The notes beneath the pieces are model-generated. The model did not search any database, was not told where the DNA came from, and was given only the letters and a program-made list of their open reading frames with translations. This document shows positions 35,101-42,250 of a DNA stretch of 64,000 bases, in pieces (within the stretch, counting starts at the first letter, position 1; every line of letters starts with the position of its first letter). Origin of the DNA: JANSWY01 sp965243755. GTDB taxonomy: Bacteria; Bacteroidota; Bacteroidia; Cytophagales; Cyclobacteriaceae. The translations under genes were made by a program, and so were the position numbers. Location: contig CBDEVW010000002.1 of NCBI GenBank assembly GCA_965243755.1, forward strand, positions 682,001 to 746,000, written 5' to 3'.

Positions 35101-35484
35101 ACTGTGAAGCTTACATTGGAGGATATAGAGATCTCACCGGAGGATATCCCAGGCTGGTTGGTTGCCAGCGAGGGAGGGATCACGGTTGCTCTCGACATCA
35201 CAATCACCGATGAACTGAAAAAAGAAGGTATTGCAAGAGATTTTGTCAATAGAATTCAAAACCTGCGAAAAGAAAACGGACTTGAGGTTCAGGACAAGAT
35301 CAATATTACCTGCTCAGCAGATGATGTGGTGACTGGCGCGATCCAGTCAAATGCCGATTATATAAAAAGAGAAACCCAGGCCATCGAATTGAGTGTAGTA
35401 GAAAGTGTAGCAGATGGCTTATCTTTAGAGATGGATGAGTATAAACTCCAGGTTAAAATAGAAGTAAATCAAGTTGAGGCGTAA
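32143..35484 (+). CDS. ileS: Isoleucyl-tRNA synthetase, IleRS2-like, with GxHH signature
   Basis: 1113 residues from a GTG start (MDKYREYKGINYAEVAEDVLQ fits the family; no ATG upstream in frame). Class I synthetase with CP1 editing domain (LAFLAWTTTPWTLAANNSLA, ADDYRVSEQYNVPGVF), RSRYWGTPLPIW, DQTRGWFFTLHAI and the KMSKS loop KMSKRLNN (Lys657). The class I HIGH site reads Gly56-Ile-His58-His59 in NGTPGIHHVMAR, i.e. GxHH instead of HxGH. The overall type, with a long C-terminal region, resembles eukaryote-like IleRS2. Its stop overlaps the lspA start (TAATG). Confidence 0.96.
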   Translation: MDKYREYKGINYAEVAEDVLQWWKDNNIFQQSIETRDGNPTFTFYEGPPSANGTPGIHHVMARTVKDIFCRYKTLQGFKVQRKGGWDTHGLPVELQVEKELGITKEDIGTKISVADYNKKCKEAVMKFKGEWDDLTEKMGYWVDLDDPYITFDRNYMESLWYLLKKLYDKGLLYKGYTIQPYSPAAGTGLSSHELNQPGTYKDVKDTTIVAQFKVEKNEKSSFLFDDVEGDLAFLAWTTTPWTLAANNSLAVGKNIEYVKVKTYNAYTHEPVTVILAKERLSAYFNSKAADVAYEDYKAGDKLIPYEVLATYKGHELEGVDYEQLLPYVKLPKPALTVLIGDFVTTADGTGIVHLAKTFGADDYRVSEQYNVPGVFVKDEEGLDVPIVDKQGKYVKEITDFAGMYVKNEYYGDDAPDKSLDVQIAIKLKEENKAFKVEKYEHSYPHCWRTDKPVLYYPLDSWFIKTTAFKDRLVELNNTINWKPAATGTGRFGNWLDNLVDWNLSRSRYWGTPLPIWRSESREEKCIGSLQELREEVKKSVAAGFMKEELPEDFDLHRPYVDDVILVSDSGQKMYREKDLIDVWFDSGAMPYAQWHYPFENKEIFDNNYPADFIAEGVDQTRGWFFTLHAIAGMLFDSIAFKNVIANGLVLDKDGNKMSKRLNNAIDPFETIKKYGPDATRWYMISNANPWDDLKFDLEGVGEVQRKFFGTLFNTYNFFALYANLDGFKYEGEDIPLGERTESDRWVISKLNSLIKVVSTAYDEYEPTKAARAIQSFVTDDLSNWYVRLNRKRFWVGEFNKNKEAAYQTLYTCLKVIAKLSSPIAPFYTERLFRDLNSISNKEGVESVHLTQFPKADETVIDQELEIRMGLAQQVSSLGHSLRKKEKIKVRQPLQKVMIPVLSETEKIRLQAVEDLIISEINVKSVEYMDDASGGIVKKVKPNFRKLGNEYGSRMKEVTAVINQFTQDDIRQIESQQFIDIKLGEDTVKLTLEDIEISPEDIPGWLVASEGGITVALDITITDELKKEGIARDFVNRIQNLRKENGLEVQDKINITCSADDVVTGAIQSNADYIKRETQAIELSVVESVADGLSLEMDEYKLQVKIEVNQVEA

Positions 35485-36134
35485 TGAGTGAGATTAAAAA
35501 GACATTCATCAGGTATTTTCTAATTGCAATGGCTGTAATTGCCATAGACCAGATAGTAAAAATGCTGGTATTCTTTTACATGGATAAAGGGTCTGCCGGT
35601 CAGATACACCTGTTGGGAGATTTTTTTAAGCTTCATTACCTAACCAACCCGGGAATGGCATTTGGTCTCCAGTTTGGGTCTGATAATGGCAAATTTGTTC
35701 TGACCATTCTAAGACTTTTTGCGATGGTTGGTATTACTTATTACCTGTTTTGGCTGGTTAAAAAGAATTCTCCTTCTGGTTTACTTTGGTGCATGGCATT
35801 GATCTTAGGAGGAGCCATTGGAAATGTAATCGACAGTACATTTTATGGAGTTTGGTTCGATAATGCCCCATATGATGCGCCCACCCCATGGTTTCATGGT
35901 CAGGTGATTGATATGTTTTACATTGATATCTGGGAGGGCCGCTTACCTGATTGGTTGCCGCTGTTTGGAAACGAGCACGTTGCGCTGTGGCCTGTTTTCA
36001 ATGTGGCTGATGCTTCTATTTTCATCGGCATTTCGATCATATTGGTGTATCAGAAGAAATTTTTTAAAACTGTAGAGGAGGAGACAAGTACCAATGTTAC
36101 TCCACAATCTCAGGAAGTGAATTCGGAAATCTGA
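35484..36134 (+). CDS. lspA: Lipoprotein signal peptidase (signal peptidase II)
   Basis: 216 residues with four membrane helices. The family motifs are present: NPGMAFGLQFG, GGAIGNVIDS with catalytic Asp117, and FNVADASIFIG with Asp176. The loop between the two Asp residues carries an insertion of about 40 residues rich in aromatic residues, so the protein is longer than the E. coli enzyme (164); such a loop is usual in this phylum. It cleaves prolipoproteins such as the many encoded in this window. Start overlaps the ileS stop by 1 bp, so the genes are translationally coupled. Confidence 0.95.
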   Translation: MSEIKKTFIRYFLIAMAVIAIDQIVKMLVFFYMDKGSAGQIHLLGDFFKLHYLTNPGMAFGLQFGSDNGKFVLTILRLFAMVGITYYLFWLVKKNSPSGLLWCMALILGGAIGNVIDSTFYGVWFDNAPYDAPTPWFHGQVIDMFYIDIWEGRLPDWLPLFGNEHVALWPVFNVADASIFIGISIILVYQKKFFKTVEEETSTNVTPQSQEVNSEI

Positions 36135-36153
36135 TTGAGAGGCTTTCAGATTT
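36127..36153 (+). terminator. Hairpin at the end of lspA
   Basis: An 8-bp perfect inverted repeat AAATCTGA/TCAGATTT with an 11-nt loop, including the lspA stop codon. No T-run follows, so it is a weak terminator candidate. Confidence 0.35.
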
Positions 36154-36215
36154 CATGAAAATTGGAACGTAATTTCACGATTTAATAAAAGTTTGAGTTC
36201 CGCAATCGTTTGCTT

Positions 36216-36246
36216 TTTGATAATCCTATTTTAGTCACTATTTTTA
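36216..36246 (+). promoter_or_regulatory. Predicted promoter of the membrane AraC regulator
   Basis: TTTG (36216-36219), 19-bp spacer, TATTTTTA (36239-36246), one mismatch from TTTG-N19-TAnnTTTG. Leader about 70 nt, containing an imperfect inverted repeat GTTATT...AATAAC at 36263-36291. Confidence 0.45.
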
Positions 36247-36323
36247 GTTGTTATCTCCCTCTGTTATTCAGGAGAATTCCTGAGAAATAACCGAAATGTA
36301 AGTAAAACAGGACCTGGTCCTGA

Positions 36324-37907
36324 ATGAAGAAGTATAGAGTGGTAAAAACTGAAGTAGGACATGGTGGCACAGTAAATGTCGTACCAAAACATTGGATTTG
36401 GCTGGTGCTAATGGTCTGCTTGGGCATGGATGTTTCTGCCCAACAAACTACTCCTTCTGACTCATTTCAAGTGACTTTCATCATCAACGATTATCCGGAA
36501 AATACGCCTCATGATGCTACAATATACCTGGCTGGAGAGTTTGATGGGTGGTTCCCGGATGTGAGTGAAAACAAACTAACCAAATTTGCCGATGGTACTT
36601 ACCGACTGACAAAATCCTTTTCTCAGAATCACTTTACTTACAAATTTACCCGTGGCAGTTGGAAAGCAGTAGAAGGAAGAGGGCACGGGCGTTCCCGGCC
36701 AAACCGGCATTATATCAGATCCGAGGATGGCAACACAGTCTACATCAAGATCAGGAGCTGGGAAGATATCACAAGCAGTACCTTCAATTCCTATGTATAT
36801 ATCCTCTTATTTGCTGCACTGCAATCGTTCCTGATGATCTTTGCCATTTATGCCATCAGGAATAAAAACCGGAAGGCCAATGCTTATTTAACATTCCAAC
36901 TCATACTCATTGGGATAGCACTTATTGGCCGTGCTTCGATTTACCAATCAGATATTTTTAATTGGCAACCTAAAGTGTTGTTGTTGCCGGATATTATACT
37001 CTTCACTTATGCGCCATCATTTTATATCTACATTCATCATTTACTAAAGATTCCTCTGAAATGGGGAAAGTACTGGTACCTGCACTTTATTCCTGCCATT
37101 GTTCATGTGATACTGTATATACCGTACCTCACTATGGCCAATCAGACACTGATTTACAGAATCATTGACATGGACCTGTTTCCGGTTTTTGCAGCATCAG
37201 GCACTGTTGCTCTGATCTATAATACGATTTATTGGTTCATGGCATACAGGACGGTAAGAAAAGGAGCGAGGGAAGAGAAGCAAAACAAGGATTATCAGAA
37301 ATATATTGGGTTTCTGAAAATTGTCTTGTGGATCATGTTGGGTTACCTGGGGATCTGGGCATTTGCTACACTGATGTATGTGGTTGGAGAGTGGTTTAAC
37401 ATCTACACCACTGACGTGATGGATACCGCCCTGGATCTGTTGTGGTTATTGTTTTCGGTGATCGTCTTTTATCTTGGTTATCATGCCATCAGACAACCGG
37501 AGCTCCTTAGATTGAAAGTAGAAGAAAAAAAATATAAAGACTCCCTCCTGTCGGATGAAGAATTTGATAAAGTAAAATCTACCCTCGAAAGGCTGATGAG
37601 TGTAGACAGAGTTTACCTTAATCCAGACCTCACTTTGCCTGAGTTAAGCAACAAGATCCCTACTTCCGTACATACATTGTCCAGGGTGATCAATGAAGGA
37701 TTTGATCAAACTTTCAGTCAGTTTATCAATGAAAACCGTGTAAAGGAATTTATCAGTCGGATGGAAAATGGAGAAAAGCCTGAGTCCTATCTTAGTCTGG
37801 CATTTGCCGTAGGATTCAATTCTAAAGCTACCTTCAACAGATCTTTCAAAAAATACACCGGAACCACTCCAAGGCTTTATTTCAAGGACGAGAGTATTAA
37901 TGAATAA
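36324..37907 (+). CDS. Membrane-bound AraC-family regulator with extracytoplasmic carbohydrate-binding domain
   Basis: 527 residues. Signal/anchor segment at about 24-39 (WIWLVLMVCLGMDVSAQ). Residues about 48-138 resemble a CBM20/CBM48-like starch-binding domain: IYLAGEFDGWFPD, NKLTKFADGTYRLT, YKFTRGSWKAVEGRG, YIKIRSWED. About seven membrane helices follow (about 157-390), then a C-terminal AraC-type HTH domain (about 415-525; LPELSNKIPTSVHTLSRVIN, LAFAVGFNSKATFNRSFKK). The layout suggests direct binding of a glucan outside the cytoplasm and control of the alpha-amylase gene 163 bp downstream; that regulatory link is inference. Confidence 0.82.
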   Translation: MKKYRVVKTEVGHGGTVNVVPKHWIWLVLMVCLGMDVSAQQTTPSDSFQVTFIINDYPENTPHDATIYLAGEFDGWFPDVSENKLTKFADGTYRLTKSFSQNHFTYKFTRGSWKAVEGRGHGRSRPNRHYIRSEDGNTVYIKIRSWEDITSSTFNSYVYILLFAALQSFLMIFAIYAIRNKNRKANAYLTFQLILIGIALIGRASIYQSDIFNWQPKVLLLPDIILFTYAPSFYIYIHHLLKIPLKWGKYWYLHFIPAIVHVILYIPYLTMANQTLIYRIIDMDLFPVFAASGTVALIYNTIYWFMAYRTVRKGAREEKQNKDYQKYIGFLKIVLWIMLGYLGIWAFATLMYVVGEWFNIYTTDVMDTALDLLWLLFSVIVFYLGYHAIRQPELLRLKVEEKKYKDSLLSDEEFDKVKSTLERLMSVDRVYLNPDLTLPELSNKIPTSVHTLSRVINEGFDQTFSQFINENRVKEFISRMENGEKPESYLSLAFAVGFNSKATFNRSFKKYTGTTPRLYFKDESINE

Positions 37908-37943
37908 ATTTTATTGCAATTGATTTCATTTTGAGATATTCCT

Positions 37944-38000
37944 AAAGTATCAATCTATAAACCGCCATTTATTGAAATAATGTCAAAGTATCAATTTATA
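37944..38000 (+). promoter_or_regulatory. 16-bp direct repeat upstream of alpha-amylase (candidate operator)
   Basis: AAAGTATCAATCTATA (37944-37959) and AAAGTATCAATTTATA (37985-38000) differ at one base and are 41 bp apart start to start, close to four helical turns. They lie 70-126 bp upstream of the amylase start in the gap after the AraC-type regulator, which fits AraC-family binding to direct repeats. Confidence 0.55.
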
Positions 38001-38069
38001 TTTTGGAGCGTAGATGCAAAAATTTGATGGTAAGTTGGCTTCATAGTTTATAACCAAAACCAATATAAA

Positions 38070-39449
38070 ATGAAGATTACTTTACTTACAACATCCAGGT
38101 ATGCCCTTGCCTCTATACTTGGATTACTTCTTGTTCTTGGTTGCTCCGATCCTATGGAGGACCTTGATGTACCCGAAACCCCAGAAGTAGAATCAGTCAA
38201 CACCAATGCTCTTCCTCCTGGAGGCCCGGTGATGATGCAGGCATTCTATTGGGATGTACCCGCAGGAGGAACCTGGTGGAATACCGTAAAAAATAAGGTA
38301 GACGACTGGGCCAATGCCGGAATTACTTCGATCTGGTTACCACCATCTGCTAAGGCACAAAATGGACCATTCTCCATGGGATACGACCCCTTTGATTACT
38401 TCGATTTTGGACAATACAACCAGCAAGGTTCTACAGAAACCAGGTTTGGGTCCAAGACTGAATTGCAAAATCTGATCAATACAGCACATAATAATGGTGT
38501 AGAGGTCTATGCAGATATTGTGATCAACCACAATAGTGGAGGGGATTCTGAGTATAATCCATACACTGGCGGAAATACCTGGACTGATTATAATCCTGCT
38601 TCCGGGAAATTTTATCGGTCGTACGGTGATTTCCACCCTAACAATATCCACAACAACGATGAAGGTGTTTTTGGGGGATTCCCAGATCTGTGCCATGCCC
38701 AGGGTTATGTATCCGGATGGCTTTGGTACAATTCCAATAGCGTTGGAAAGTACTACAAAAATACGATGGGATACGATGGCTGGAGATTTGATTATGTGAA
38801 AGGCTTTGGCGGCTGGGTAGTAAGAGAATGGGTAGATAATGTAGGTGGATTTGCAGTGGGCGAAAACTGGGACAGCAATGTCAATACACTAAATAACTGG
38901 GTGAATAGCACTGGAGGAAGAGCATCAGCATTTGATTTTGCGGCTTACTACAAAATGGATGAGGCCTTTGATGGCAACAACCTGTATAAGCTGAACGATG
39001 ATATGCTTTGGAAGAGGAATCCGATGAAAGCCGTTACGTTTGTTGCTAACCACGATACGGACATCATCTGGAATAAAATGTTGGCATACGCTTATATTCT
39101 TACCCACGAGGGATATCCTACGATTTTCTACAGAGACTATGAGGAGTGGTTGAATAAAGAAAGACTGAATAACCTGATATGGATCCATAACAACAAGGCA
39201 ACTGGTAATACTTCTATTCTTCATGTAGATAATGATGAGTATGTGGCCAGAAGAAATGGTAATCCAGGTTTGGTAGTTTACATTAACAATTCCAATTCCT
39301 GGAAAGAAAGATGGGTGCCAACTAATTGGTATAGCCGAAGAATCAAAGACTTTACCGGGCACTCTGGTTGGGAGCCTGTTACACAAAGTGGTGGCTGGGT
39401 GAAAATCCAATGCCCTCCAAAAAGTTACTCCGTGTGGTCATTAAAATAG
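38070..39449 (+). CDS. Alpha-amylase, GH13 (subfamily 7-like), lipoprotein
   Basis: 459 residues. Lipoprotein signal LLLVLGCSDP (Cys25), so it should be tethered to a membrane or the cell surface. The catalytic TIM barrel starts at VMMQAFYWDVPAGG. Catalytic residues by family pattern: Asp241 nucleophile (GWRFDYVKG), Glu265 acid/base (AVGENWDS), Asp329 (FVANHDTDIIWNK). FSMGYDPFDYFDFGQYNQ, ADIVINHNSGG and TIFYRDYEEWLNK closely match, from memory, the secreted amylases of Thermococcales archaea. It hydrolyses internal alpha-1,4 bonds of starch. A terminator follows at 39484. Confidence 0.93.
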   Translation: MKITLLTTSRYALASILGLLLVLGCSDPMEDLDVPETPEVESVNTNALPPGGPVMMQAFYWDVPAGGTWWNTVKNKVDDWANAGITSIWLPPSAKAQNGPFSMGYDPFDYFDFGQYNQQGSTETRFGSKTELQNLINTAHNNGVEVYADIVINHNSGGDSEYNPYTGGNTWTDYNPASGKFYRSYGDFHPNNIHNNDEGVFGGFPDLCHAQGYVSGWLWYNSNSVGKYYKNTMGYDGWRFDYVKGFGGWVVREWVDNVGGFAVGENWDSNVNTLNNWVNSTGGRASAFDFAAYYKMDEAFDGNNLYKLNDDMLWKRNPMKAVTFVANHDTDIIWNKMLAYAYILTHEGYPTIFYRDYEEWLNKERLNNLIWIHNNKATGNTSILHVDNDEYVARRNGNPGLVVYINNSNSWKERWVPTNWYSRRIKDFTGHSGWEPVTQSGGWVKIQCPPKSYSVWSLK

Positions 39450-39483
39450 TATCAACAATAAACAATTAACTTCATATTAACCA

Positions 39484-39514
39484 ACTCCGCCTGTAACAGG
39501 GCGGAGTATTTTTT
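39484..39514 (+). terminator. Rho-independent terminator after amylase, abutting the next start codon
   Basis: An 8-bp stem ACTCCGCC/GGCGGAGT with an 8-nt loop, then ATTTTTT. The T-run ends 4 bp before the ATG of the next gene. Confidence 0.85.
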
Positions 39515-39518
39515 GATT

Positions 39519-40574
39519 ATGATTAAATATTACGCTACCCTTTCAGCCATTTGTGCGATTTTATTTACATCCTGTGAAACGCCCAACAGCTTTTTTACTG
39601 AAGATCCCGCATATCTCCTCTATTACGGAAGTGAAGAAACATCTCTCGGAGGAGTTCAATTCAATGCACAATTGAAAGCAGAAAAAAACTCAGGAGACAT
39701 TTTTGTACAGCTGCGTTGCTCCAACAAATCCGGGAGAACCCAAGAACTTAATCTTACACAAGCAGTACTCAACACTGGAGAACACAGGTCTGTTCCAGAA
39801 GATATCACCAGAGAAGTGGTGCTTTTGAAGCCAGGTGAAATTTCTGTTGATACTTTGACTTTCAGGCCAATTAATAACCGGTTGCTTTACCAACTGGCAG
39901 GGTTAAAGGGAAACCTGATTCAAACTTATCATTTTCTCCCCGGCGGAATCATCGATGAGGAAAGTGAGCAAAAAATTCTTTTTCAGGCAGAAGCATCTGA
40001 TCATATGGCCTACTTACAATCCTATGGTATTGATGATTTGGTGGAGTTGTGGACGATCAATGACAATGACCAGCAATTTGAAGTCAGGCTGGCGTCTAAT
40101 ATTGATGCTGCTTTGAATTATTCGAAAACCCTGGAATTGAAACAGTTGTCTCATGCAGGTCACACTCACATTCAAAACCCGGAAAGGCCTGATTATCAGG
40201 TCACAAGCAATGAGATATTAATGGGAGGAGTAGTTTTAGGGATTCAGGCTTATCAATTACACGATCAGCTAAAAATCTCCACACGAATTGTGAATCATCA
40301 GTCTTTAGCATTGGATTTGGACCTTGATAATTTTAAAATAGTCTACCACAACGAATTTATAAGTCCGGCAGATACTGATCCTGATGTCAACTCGAATATG
40401 AAGTTGCAGAAGGGTCATAGAGAAAAAATTGAAATCACTTATAACCTAAAACCTGAAGGAGAATTTTTGTTTGTTCCTGATGTGAGGTTGTCTGGAATGG
40501 ATAGGGCATTATTTGATTCTATTCCTATGATCAGGTTTAATCTGCCCAAGCTGGAGATGGCTCAAGAGGATTGA
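39519..40574 (+). CDS. Lipoprotein of unknown function
   Basis: 351 residues from ATG at 39519 (MIKYYATLSAICAILFTSCE; the TTG two codons earlier lies in the terminator T-run). Lipobox LFTSC. The mature protein is predicted mostly beta (alternating strands with many Asn/Gln-rich turns) and I recognise no catalytic motif or family. It follows the amylase with only a terminator between, so some co-expression by read-through is possible. Its 3' end overlaps the convergent metallopeptidase-like gene by 38 bp. Confidence 0.75.
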   Translation: MIKYYATLSAICAILFTSCETPNSFFTEDPAYLLYYGSEETSLGGVQFNAQLKAEKNSGDIFVQLRCSNKSGRTQELNLTQAVLNTGEHRSVPEDITREVVLLKPGEISVDTLTFRPINNRLLYQLAGLKGNLIQTYHFLPGGIIDEESEQKILFQAEASDHMAYLQSYGIDDLVELWTINDNDQQFEVRLASNIDAALNYSKTLELKQLSHAGHTHIQNPERPDYQVTSNEILMGGVVLGIQAYQLHDQLKISTRIVNHQSLALDLDLDNFKIVYHNEFISPADTDPDVNSNMKLQKGHREKIEITYNLKPEGEFLFVPDVRLSGMDRALFDSIPMIRFNLPKLEMAQED

Positions 40575-41058
40575 ACAATTCATTGATATAATAATCCCGT
40601 TTGAACTGGTCCTGTGTGTAGAACTTCAGGATGTTCCAGTTGCCACCAAACATGATCGACTTGTAATCACCTGATGGAAAGACGGTATCATCATGTAATC
40701 TTTCAAGGTAAACATGCCCCAACTCATGGAAAATCAGGATTTCTCTTGACTCATCACTATTTCTCCATGCCAGGCATTGTTCGTCGATCAGGATCAGGTG
40801 TTGCTCTTCGTCATTCAACGGCCCTTCAGAAGTGCCGCACACAGGTTGATTGTTTACCTCAAGGTTATCTTCGAATCGGATAATTAGATTGTGCTGCTCC
40901 AAGTCCACTCCCCTTTCCTGAGCCAGAGTAAAGAATGCGTTTACATAGGGCTCAAATTGAATGGGCACATCATATACTGGCTGAAAATCTTCGTCTTCAG
41001 TACTACATGCAATCAGGTTGGTAACTAGAAATAAATAAAAACAATTAGTCCATTTCAC
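40537..41058 (-). CDS. Putative zinc metallopeptidase lipoprotein (HELGH)
   Basis: 173 residues. Lipoprotein signal LVTNLIACST (Cys about 18). A zinc motif FHELGHVYLERLHDD (HExxH with a third His seven residues on) is followed by DYKSIMFGGN, where SIM could serve as a Met-turn. This resembles small Bacteroidota lipoproteins annotated as putative metallopeptidases with HELGHxxLxRxHD and a later SIM; activity is not established. It overlaps the opposite gene by 38 bp at the 3' end. Confidence 0.75.
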   Translation of the reverse strand: MKWTNCFYLFLVTNLIACSTEDEDFQPVYDVPIQFEPYVNAFFTLAQERGVDLEQHNLIIRFEDNLEVNNQPVCGTSEGPLNDEEQHLILIDEQCLAWRNSDESREILIFHELGHVYLERLHDDTVFPSGDYKSIMFGGNWNILKFYTQDQFKRDYYINELFNPLEPSPAWAD

Positions 41059-41127
41059 ATCTGAAATTTAACCATTCTGTGGACCAATTAGTATTAATTG
41101 ATCTGGTAGCTCAATGTTATAGATTAA

Positions 41128-41991
41128 TTAGTTGGTGAAATAAAAGATGAATTGCCTCGAATGGCTAAATCGTTTCTCACTAACGGTAAAAAAACCGGTG
41201 CAATCAAGGTTCCATACTATACTTTCGCCTTGAGGTTCCGGCTGATAAGGTATTTTTTTGAACTTACCATTCAGAAGAAGAGAGGTGGTGGTATCCCCCT
41301 TAGATTCAAAGTAATAAATGTTGTTGTAATCTTTTAACAGAACATCACCTTTGTGATTGATATCTCCTGCAGTAAAACCTGTGATCTCCAGTTCTCCTTT
41401 CTTACTGATGATAATTTTGCTGCCTGGCGTGAATGGGAATTGGTACAGTAATGCTTTGGGGTCTCTTTTACTTAAGATCACAAGTTCTTTCGATGTTGGG
41501 TCTATCATCAATGTTTCCGCATCTCTGGGCCCTTCTTTGTATGAAAAGGTCATAAAGTCGAAATTATTGACTTTGATCTGGCCCGTCGAACCGTCCCATT
41601 TGGGTTCTTCCAACCGATAGATTTTTAAATGATCCCGTACCGCCTTGTTGTCTCCAATATCACCGATGAACAAATAATCTTTACCATCTATGGTGTGTGA
41701 AGCAATATCTTCCCAATCGATATTTTGAGCACCATTTAACACAACGGTTAGTTTAAGCTCACCAGCAGGATTTACCAGGAACAGTCGTGGTTGATCACCA
41801 CTGTCGTTGTGTACCCATAGGTATCCGGGGTTGGCTCTGGAAACAGCCAGGCCAGAGGCTTCCACCATCGCTGGGTCCAACAGCTCGCCTTTTTTTATTT
41901 GATTATTGAATAATGAATCTGTTTCAGATCCTGTGAATCCAGAAAGTGGTCCACATAAAAAAGTCGCAATCAGTATTAATGTTATTTTCAT
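41128..41991 (-). CDS. Exported beta-propeller-like protein of unknown function
   Basis: 287 residues with a signal peptide (MKITLILIATFLCGPLSG). The mature part contains repeated strands such as GYLWVHNDSGDQPRLFLVN, DWEDIASHTIDGKDYLFIGD and DAETLMIDPTSKELVILSK, suggesting a small beta-propeller of the esterase-like or integral-type repeat class. No catalytic motif is evident. It is the neighbour of the metallopeptidase lipoprotein on the same strand, 69 bp apart. Confidence 0.7.
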   Translation of the reverse strand: MKITLILIATFLCGPLSGFTGSETDSLFNNQIKKGELLDPAMVEASGLAVSRANPGYLWVHNDSGDQPRLFLVNPAGELKLTVVLNGAQNIDWEDIASHTIDGKDYLFIGDIGDNKAVRDHLKIYRLEEPKWDGSTGQIKVNNFDFMTFSYKEGPRDAETLMIDPTSKELVILSKRDPKALLYQFPFTPGSKIIISKKGELEITGFTAGDINHKGDVLLKDYNNIYYFESKGDTTTSLLLNGKFKKIPYQPEPQGESIVWNLDCTGFFTVSEKRFSHSRQFIFYFTN

Positions 41992-42250
41992 GGATTAATG
42001 TTATTACCAGGTGAACGGCTATTAACCAAGTGATTGCGTTCCGCAGTGCAAAGTAATTTACTTTTTTGATTACAATCAAATTAGAATAACATAGTTGCAA
42101 TTAAATTAGCAACATTTCAATGGAGTGACCGAAATTTTTGAGGAAAGCCATAGTTTGTTCGCTTTAATTGCGATATTTACTTAAATACCGGTATCTCCGA
42201 TTTTTCAACATTTTCCCAACGAAAGAGATTTGAGCATAAAATAGGTAAAT

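Noticed and set aside
38337..39410. Antisense frames of 119 and 161 codons inside the amylase gene
   Set aside because: They are shadows of a well-supported GH13 gene and have no recognisable features or starts.
42060..42250. A/T-rich gap before the branching enzyme searched for a promoter or tRNA
   Set aside because: TTTG and ATATTTA elements occur but not at a consistent spacing; no cloverleaf pattern was found.
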